From Isoetes taiwanensis (lineage: Eukaryota; Streptophyta; Lycopodiopsida; Isoetales; Isoetaceae): 64,000 nt of DNA. The stretch lies in assembly GCA_021234155.1 (NCBI GenBank), contig JAJEKV010000010.1, positions 4,376,871 to 4,440,870 of the forward strand, read 5' to 3'. Positions 58,488 to 64,000 of this stretch are shown here, one piece after another (positions within the stretch are counted from its first letter, which is position 1; every line of letters starts with the position of its first letter). Under the pieces are notes generated by a model. The model saw nothing but the letters and a program-made list of their open reading frames with translations. It was not told the origin of the DNA and made no database searches. Both the position numbers and the translations under genes were made by a program.

Positions 58488-59889
58488 AATCTCCATCTGT
58501 GCATGTTGTTATAGGGGATTTAGGGCTAGATTCTGCTGTGATTGACGGCGGATCTGGAGTTAACATTATGCCAGAAGAAACTCTTCGAAGATTAGACTTA
58601 CCTGCACCTTCTCCTGTTTATTTTAGAGTAAGGATGGCTGATCAGAGACGAGTAAAACCTTTAGGCATGATTACAGGTGTAAAACCATGATTGCAAATCT
58701 TGTGTTCTATGTGGATTATGTAGTTTCGAAAGCTACCACCACGGTATGTTCTTATCCATTATTATTAGGCCGACCATGGTTGTTGCAGGCCAGAGCAATA
58801 CACGATTGGCATAGAGGAATTTTAGTTATTGGTGATGGAAATAATAGGGTGGAAATTAGGGTGAGTGAAATGCCAAAAGCTGTCGCACAATTTGAAGTAG
58901 AATCTGATTCCAGTGACGATGATAGTGAAAGTAGTGACGACGATGATCATGATTATAATCCAGATAGTGCATATGCAAATGTAGCATCCTCTAGTGAGCC
59001 ACAAGAGGATATGACCTTGAAAGAAGAAGGTGTGTACGGAGTTAATGATGATGCGGTTGTAGATCTGGAGGATACAATTCTAAATTTCATGGGTGTTATA
59101 GATGTTAACCAAGTTGAAGTGGAGAAGGAATGTGAAGAAGAAGAAGAAGATATTAAACAAGATAAATATCCTGATTATTTCACAAAGTGCACAATTCAAG
59201 AGATCAAGGTGGAAAAGAAGCCTGCGCATGAAATTAGTCAATATGAAACCTTCTCACAACCTCCCAAGGTGCAAGAAATTAACCTCGGGAAAGGAGGAGA
59301 GGTAAAGACAATTAAGTTAGGGGCTAATGTCAATGGGGATTTGTATGACAATTGTGTTGCCTTATTTTCAAAATATCACGATATTTTTGCGTGGTCATAT
59401 GATGATTTGAAGGGCATTAACCCGTCCTTATGTATGCATAAGATTGAGCTCCATGATAATGCTAAACCTGTAGTGCAAAAACCTTATAGACTTAATCCTA
59501 AATTTGCCAAAGCAGTTAAGGAGGAGATTGATAAGTTGCTTAAGGTTGGCTTTATCTACCCTGTAGATTATAGTGAATGGGTATCACCTATCGTGTGTGT
59601 TTATAAGAAAAATTTGAAAATACGTGTATGTGTTGATTATCGGAAGCTAAACGATGCCACTCGAAAAGACCATTTTCCTATTCCCTTCACAGACGAAGTG
59701 TTAGATGCTGTAGCGGGTCAAGAGGTTTATTCATTTATGGATGGATTCTCGGGATATAACCAAGTATTGATTAGACCAGAAGATAGGGAGAAGACAACAT
59801 TTGTAACTATTTGGGGAACTTACGCTTATCGAGTGATGCCCTTTGGTTTATGTAACGCCCTGCTACATTCCAAATGGGTTATTACATAA
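58418..59889 (+). pseudogene. Ty3-type protease and reverse transcriptase (first part)
   Basis: The protease frame (58418-58690) has VIDGGSGVNIMPEETLRRL, with DGG in place of DTG. A shift near 58688 leads into 58687-59889, with YPLLLGRPWLLQARAIHDW, an acidic linker (SSDDDSESSDDDDHDY), then reverse transcriptase blocks KVGFIYPVDYSEWVSPIVCV, IRVCVDYRKLNDATRKDHFP, FMDGFSGYNQVLIRPEDREK and AYRVMPFGLCNA. The frame then breaks at 59889. The FMDGFSGYNQ style and absence of a chromodomain point to the non-chromodomain (OTA, Athila/Tat-like) group, a family-level inference. Confidence 0.85.
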
Positions 59890-60190
59890 AGCCTTCAAGG
59901 AGTTTGTGCAAGACTTTATGAAGGTATTCTTAGATGACTTTCTTTGTGTTTGGATCCTTGAGTTATCATTTGAGTAAGTTGGAGTTATGCTTTTCGGCGT
60001 TGTAGGGAATTTGGAATCTCCTTGAACCGAGGAAAAATGTACTTTTGTGGTTACACATGGTGTTTTGTTAGGTTTTGTTGTATCGATACATGGACTTACG
60101 ATTGACCCACACAAAACTTCTAAAATCCTTGATTTGCACCTCCAACGAAAGTGTTAAAGAGTTGCAAGCTTTCTAGGGCACGTGGGATAT
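59860..60190 (+). pseudogene. Reverse transcriptase active-site region, heavily indel-damaged
   Basis: The YxDD-box block is readable as DFMKVFLDDF at about 59912-59941, followed by KLELCFSALREFGISLN-like text in shifting frames, to the connection region near 60170. Many one- and two-base losses occur in 300 bp. This is the most damaged part of the element and by itself would prevent mobility. Confidence 0.65.
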
Positions 60191-60765
60191 CATAGGCGCT
60201 TTATTGATCATTATGCACAACGAGCTTTGCCACTTACTAAGTTGTTGCGAAAATCAAAGGAATATAATTGGAATGATGCATGTCAAAAAGCATTTGAAGA
60301 ACTAAAATTAGCCTTAGTTAAATCACCCATTTTAAAGTCTCAGATTGGTCTAAAGAATTCCATGTGTTGATTGATGCATCAAACTATGCTATAGGTAGCA
60401 TTTTATGTCAAGTCGATGAAAAGAATATCGATCATCCCATATTCTATGCAAGTAGGCAATTAAGTAAAGCCGAGCGTAACTACTCTACCATCGAACGTGA
60501 AGCACTTGGCATGATTTTTTCGATCCAAAAATTTAGGCATTATCTTCTTGCTAATGAATTTGCATTTGTTGTTGACCACCAACCCTTGAAGTATTTGATC
60601 AACAAGCCTTGCCGCACGGGAAGGATTGCTCGTTGGTTGTTGTTATTGCAGGAATTCAAGTTCCGAATTGTTGTACGAGCTGGGAAGATACATTCAGCAG
60701 CTGATCATTTGTCAAGAATTTCAGGACCAAAAGAAGAAGGAGATATTCGCATTGTTTGCGGATGA
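60182..60765 (+). pseudogene. Ty3-type RNase H domain
   Basis: Two frames (60182-60370 and 60364-60765) carry GYHRRFIDHYAQRALPLTKL, VLIDASNYAIGSILCQVDEK (RNase H with the first catalytic Asp), FYASRQLSKAERNYSTIERE (catalytic Glu) and FVVDHQPLKYL (catalytic Asp). The frame ends with HSAADHLSRI, the usual junction to integrase. It degrades RNA in the RNA-DNA hybrid. One frameshift lies near 60362. Confidence 0.85.
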
Positions 60766-60769
60766 AGTA

Positions 60770-62080
60770 CTCTTTTCTCGTAGAAGTCAGACCGAATGGT
60801 ATGAATCTATTGCGTCTTATTTATCTACAGGGGAATTTCCAGAAGGTATGAGTGTTGTTGGTAAAAGACGATTAATAATTCAATCAAAGCCATATACACT
60901 TGTTGCGGGTCAATTATATAAATTAGGTCATGATGATGTGTTGAGACGATGCATAATGCCACATGAAATTAGAGCTGTGTTGCAATCATGTCATGATGGA
61001 CCTAGTGGTGGGCATTTCTCTATAGATACTACTATTAAGAAAATTCTTCAAGCTGGATTATGGTGGCCTAAATTGCATGCTGATGTTAGGGAATATGTTA
61101 GACATTGTGATGTATGTCAAAGGGTGGGGAAGCCTTCTAACAGAGACGTTATGCCTTTACATCCAATAATGCCTATTTTGCCTTTTGAAAAATGGGGAAT
61201 CGATTTTGTAGGACCAATCAAGCCATCTGCTATGCATACTGGTAATAAATATATTTTGGTTTGTACTGACTATGTTACCAAGTGGGTGGAAGCACGTGCG
61301 TTTAGGGAAGATACGGCCAATAATGTGGCTATATTCTTGTACGAAAATATCATAACACGTTTTGGCTGTCCTTTGGAATTGGTCAGCGACAGAGGTAAGC
61401 ATTTCCTTAATGATACTATTGAAGCTTTAACTAATAGATATGGGGTGAAACATAGAAAGACAACTCCATATCATCCACGCGCAAACGGCCAGGTGGAGCG
61501 TACAAATAAAACTCTATGTACCATAATTACCAAAATTTGTAATGCCAACCGCACAGATTGGGATAAACGCCTTTTCGATGCGTTGTGGGCCTATCGCATT
61601 GCACATAAAGTTACAACAAATGCTACACCTTTTAAATTAGTATATGGGCAAGAAGCTATAGTTCCTATTGAGTTAGAACTCCCATCCTTGAGAATTGCTA
61701 TTGAACATAAATTAGACTGGGATGGTAGTTTGCAAGCAAGACTAGCACAATTAGAAGCTCTTGACGAAAGCAGACTGTATGCTTATATGTCACGAGAAGC
61801 AATTCAACAACGTCGCAAAGCATGGTATGATCGGCATCGAAACAATAAGCACTTCGATAAAGGTAACTTAGTTCTACTTTATGATAGTAAGCATTGGAAG
61901 AAACCGGGTAAACTCAGGATGCGTTGGAAAGGTCCTTATATTGTTAAAGAAATATATGATAATGGATCTGTATTACTAAAAGATTTTGCAGGAAATGAGC
62001 TTCCCACACGAGTGAACGGTGCGAGACTTAAAGTGTATCACATGTCAAAAACTAGCGATCATCCTTCAAATAAGGTGTAG
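60770..62080 (+). CDS. Ty3-type integrase
   Basis: This is the integrase part of a long frame that opens at 60626. It holds the HHCC zinc domain (HDGPSGGHFS...CDVCQRVG), then the DDE core: WGIDFVGPIKPS (first Asp), LVSDRGKHFLN (second Asp) and GQVERTNKTL (catalytic Glu). The C-terminal part has RWKGPYIVKEIYDNGSVLLK and no chromodomain. It inserts the DNA copy into the host genome. This frame is intact although upstream parts are broken. Confidence 0.9.
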   Translation, partial: LFSRRSQTEWYESIASYLSTGEFPEGMSVVGKRRLIIQSKPYTLVAGQLYKLGHDDVLRRCIMPHEIRAVLQSCHDGPSGGHFSIDTTIKKILQAGLWWPKLHADVREYVRHCDVCQRVGKPSNRDVMPLHPIMPILPFEKWGIDFVGPIKPSAMHTGNKYILVCTDYVTKWVEARAFREDTANNVAIFLYENIITRFGCPLELVSDRGKHFLNDTIEALTNRYGVKHRKTTPYHPRANGQVERTNKTLCTIITKICNANRTDWDKRLFDALWAYRIAHKVTTNATPFKLVYGQEAIVPIELELPSLRIAIEHKLDWDGSLQARLAQLEALDESRLYAYMSREAIQQRRKAWYDRHRNNKHFDKGNLVLLYDSKHWKKPGKLRMRWKGPYIVKEIYDNGSVLLKDFAGNELPTRVNGARLKVYHMSKTSDHPSNKV

Positions 62081-62129
62081 TATTCATCGGGACGATGAAT
62101 AACTAAAAGGGGGGTAGTACTATTGTTAT

Positions 62130-62162
<33 letters not shown>

Positions 62163-62998
62163 AAATAAAGAAGCAATAAAAAATCATTTTTTCTGATAAT
62201 CCATCAGTTTGTCTTCCATTATTATATCAAATTCATCTCATTTTCTATTCTCTCGCTTCACATCAATCCATTAAGACTGCCAATCAGCCCCGCATCAAGG
62301 CAGCATCTTGTTTGTTAACTAATTTGGTTTCCATTGACAGGTGCATTTGCTTTTTCTCCATCAAAATCAATCCATTTCATTGTACACTCATCCATCCCAT
62401 TCAATACATCAAAGTCTGCCATATAAGCTTTACCATCAGGCAGCAACTATTGTACTAATTTTTTGATATTGTTACCATGACAGGGTCATCTGCTTTTCTC
62501 CATGATTATTCAATTCATTCATCTACACTCATTCATATCCTTCAACTCATAAAGTGCTGCAATCAGCTTCACCATCTTAGCAGCCATATGCTCTACTAAC
62601 GTTGTTTTTTCGCTGCAGGAGCATCCTTTTTTCTATCATTTCATGTTCATCTATTTTTAGTTGGCCTACCAACCATGTCCATTGTTTTCTTTATCGTTGT
62701 TTTCCCATTTCCCATATTGCTGGCCATTTTCCCATCCCAGCAAGTCCGTGTAGTAAAAGAGTCCAATAAACAAATAATCCAAAAGGTAGAAGGAAGAGTG
62801 GGGGGATGGAGCGCCATACTGAGGTTGCAGTAGAGAGAGAGTCCTGACCTAGATGGGATTTGTCACCCTTGGAATGATTACATTATGTGAAGCCATAGAA
62901 TCGCCGATGGAGGCAATGGTTTGGAAGAAAATATTTTGATCATGAAGAACAAGCTTGAAGAACTCGTCGGGACGTCGAGTTTTTTGTAAGGGGAATAA
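62081..62998 (+). other. Retroelement 3' internal region: poly(A), tandem repeats and polypurine tract
   Basis: After the integrase stop there is a run of 31 A (62131-62161). Three degenerate tandem units of about 140 bp follow (about 62195-62357, 62358-62499, 62500-62636); each ends in (gac/gc)agg-cat-gctttt-type text. The tract AAGGGGAATAA at 62988-62998, directly before the 3' LTR, is the polypurine tract that primes plus-strand synthesis. There is no additional gene. Confidence 0.75.
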
Positions 62999-64000
62999 TG
63001 TAGAACGAATAATTTGTTCAGAATTGTGCATTTTGGGTGAAAACGTGATCAAGCGAGCAATGCCACGTGATCTTACCATGTTAAATTGCATAAAAATGGC
63101 ATATTTGGCATATTTGAATGTTATTTGAAGATGTAACCTTGAAGGATTTATTTTTATAATAGTGGAAAATATGGGAAGCTAAGAAGAGCATATTTATTTA
63201 ATCTAACGGTGGAGATTTATGGAAAACTAATGGTGGAGATCAAAAGCCCTATTTCGAATTGAAAAGGCATAAGGCAAAAAAAAGGGTTACGGTTGAACGA
63301 AAGCGAGAGGAAGGAGGAGCCGACCCGAGTAAAGGAGAGGGCCGACCAGCAGAGACGAAGGCATTGGAGAAGTCACGGATTTAGGGCAGGAGATCGGATC
63401 CCAGGAAGAGGCAAATCGTGATCATTTGGGAGTATACCAGATCAGTGCTTGGCAGTAGTTCCAAACATATCAGAGCATTCCGATTCGAGCGGACCATCAT
63501 TTGGAGCAGAAGCAAAGATCCGAAGCCATATCCACCCGGATAAGGTACGCACATAGCGCATTTAGGGAGGCCGACCATTATTTTGTTAGAGAGCGTGAAA
63601 AGCGAAGCATATCGAAAGCGAGCATTCAGGGGAAGATCCGACCACAACAGAGGAGCAGAGCAGTGCAGAACATGTAGCAGAATCATGCTGAAGATCTTCT
63701 GATACATTTCGTGGCTGTTTATTCATGCTCAGAGATAAGTCTATCAAGTATTCTGCTATTCAATTTTTAAAACTATGAATGTGATTCTTATTGTCAAACT
63801 GCCTGTGATTATGTCTTGTTTATGAGATAAGTGCTATGGATATTTGGTGTACTCAGATCTGAAACTATGGAATATAACTCTGGTTCATTATATATTACTT
63901 GTTATGAAATGTTTCCTGTGAATCTTTAAATCCTTATAGCTATATATCTGGATACCAGGGTTCAATTCCCTGTGTATTGATAATGAATTATCTGCTGGCT
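62999..64000 (+). repeat. 3' LTR of the plus-strand Ty3 element (cut by window edge)
   Basis: Starts TGTAGAACG at 62999 and aligns to 55204-56202 of the 5' LTR; the last about 33 bp lie outside the window. Most of it is identical, but 63300-63650 differs from 55500-55860 by many small changes, often CG where the 5' copy has CAG. Confidence 0.95.

Noticed and set aside
62131-62161. Poly(A) tail of a retrogene or SINE
   Set aside because: It lies within the LTR element between integrase and polypurine tract, with no insertion duplication seen around it.
1-64000. tRNA or rRNA genes
   Set aside because: I looked for cloverleaf-like and conserved rRNA core sequences and saw none that I could support by eye.

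Overview
The window is nuclear DNA of a land plant: intron-like GT/AG boundaries, plant-type Ty3 (Metaviridae) retrotransposons without a chromodomain, APE-type LINEs, hAT elements, and one plant-style F-box gene. Nothing prokaryotic or organellar is visible. A seed-free vascular plant such as a fern would fit the transposon load, but this is only an inference. Most of the 64 kb is mobile DNA in several states of decay; the only intact host-like gene is an F-box gene (17003-18292, minus).

Layout. 1-6060: minus-strand Ty3-type element with diverged LTR-like ends and a broken gag-protease region; a 412-bp hAT-type MITE (2218-2629) with a perfect 8-bp target duplication sits in it. 6095-7053: 5' end of a DDE transposase gene with one terminal inverted repeat. 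7054-17000: mostly unassigned, with a few exon-like segments (8865-10030), a LINE/SINE tail (11341-11440) and short tandem duplications. 17003-18292: F-box gene. 18300-26000: T-rich unassigned sequence with several tandem duplications. 26022-31429: GC-rich, broken LINE with three upstream monomers of about 107 bp and a (CCTT)n tail. 31938-41249: a 9.3-kb DNA transposon candidate. 41262-44900: T-rich sequence with a 1.1-kb tandem duplication. 45391 onward: left end of a long hAT relative, followed by a kinase-like pseudogene (46829-48546) and a coiled-coil/RING-like pseudogene (48725-50222). 50673-54049: second LINE. 54789-54951: foldback MITE. 55204-64000: a Ty3-type element with two LTRs, the 3' one cut by the window edge.

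Main discovery candidate: the 31938-41249 element. It has 22-bp terminal inverted repeats (21/22 matching), a 4-bp flanking duplication TTAT, and two convergent gene regions. The minus-strand gene carries a DDE transposase core (VDFAENY, WSDGCASQFKS, GKGTHDGE). The plus-strand region encodes a coiled-coil protein with an Ulp1/C48-like end, then an FCP1/NIF-like phosphatase domain. The inside is rich in TGTACAT motifs. The fragment at 6095-7053 has the same transposase N-terminus and a matching terminal repeat (18/22), so this is a family, not a chance arrangement. I could not assign it to a named superfamily.

Almost every multi-domain reading frame here is broken by one-base shifts or stops. 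Some shifts lie at homopolymers, so part of the damage could be sequencing error; the retroelement and LINE damage is too extensive for that alone.
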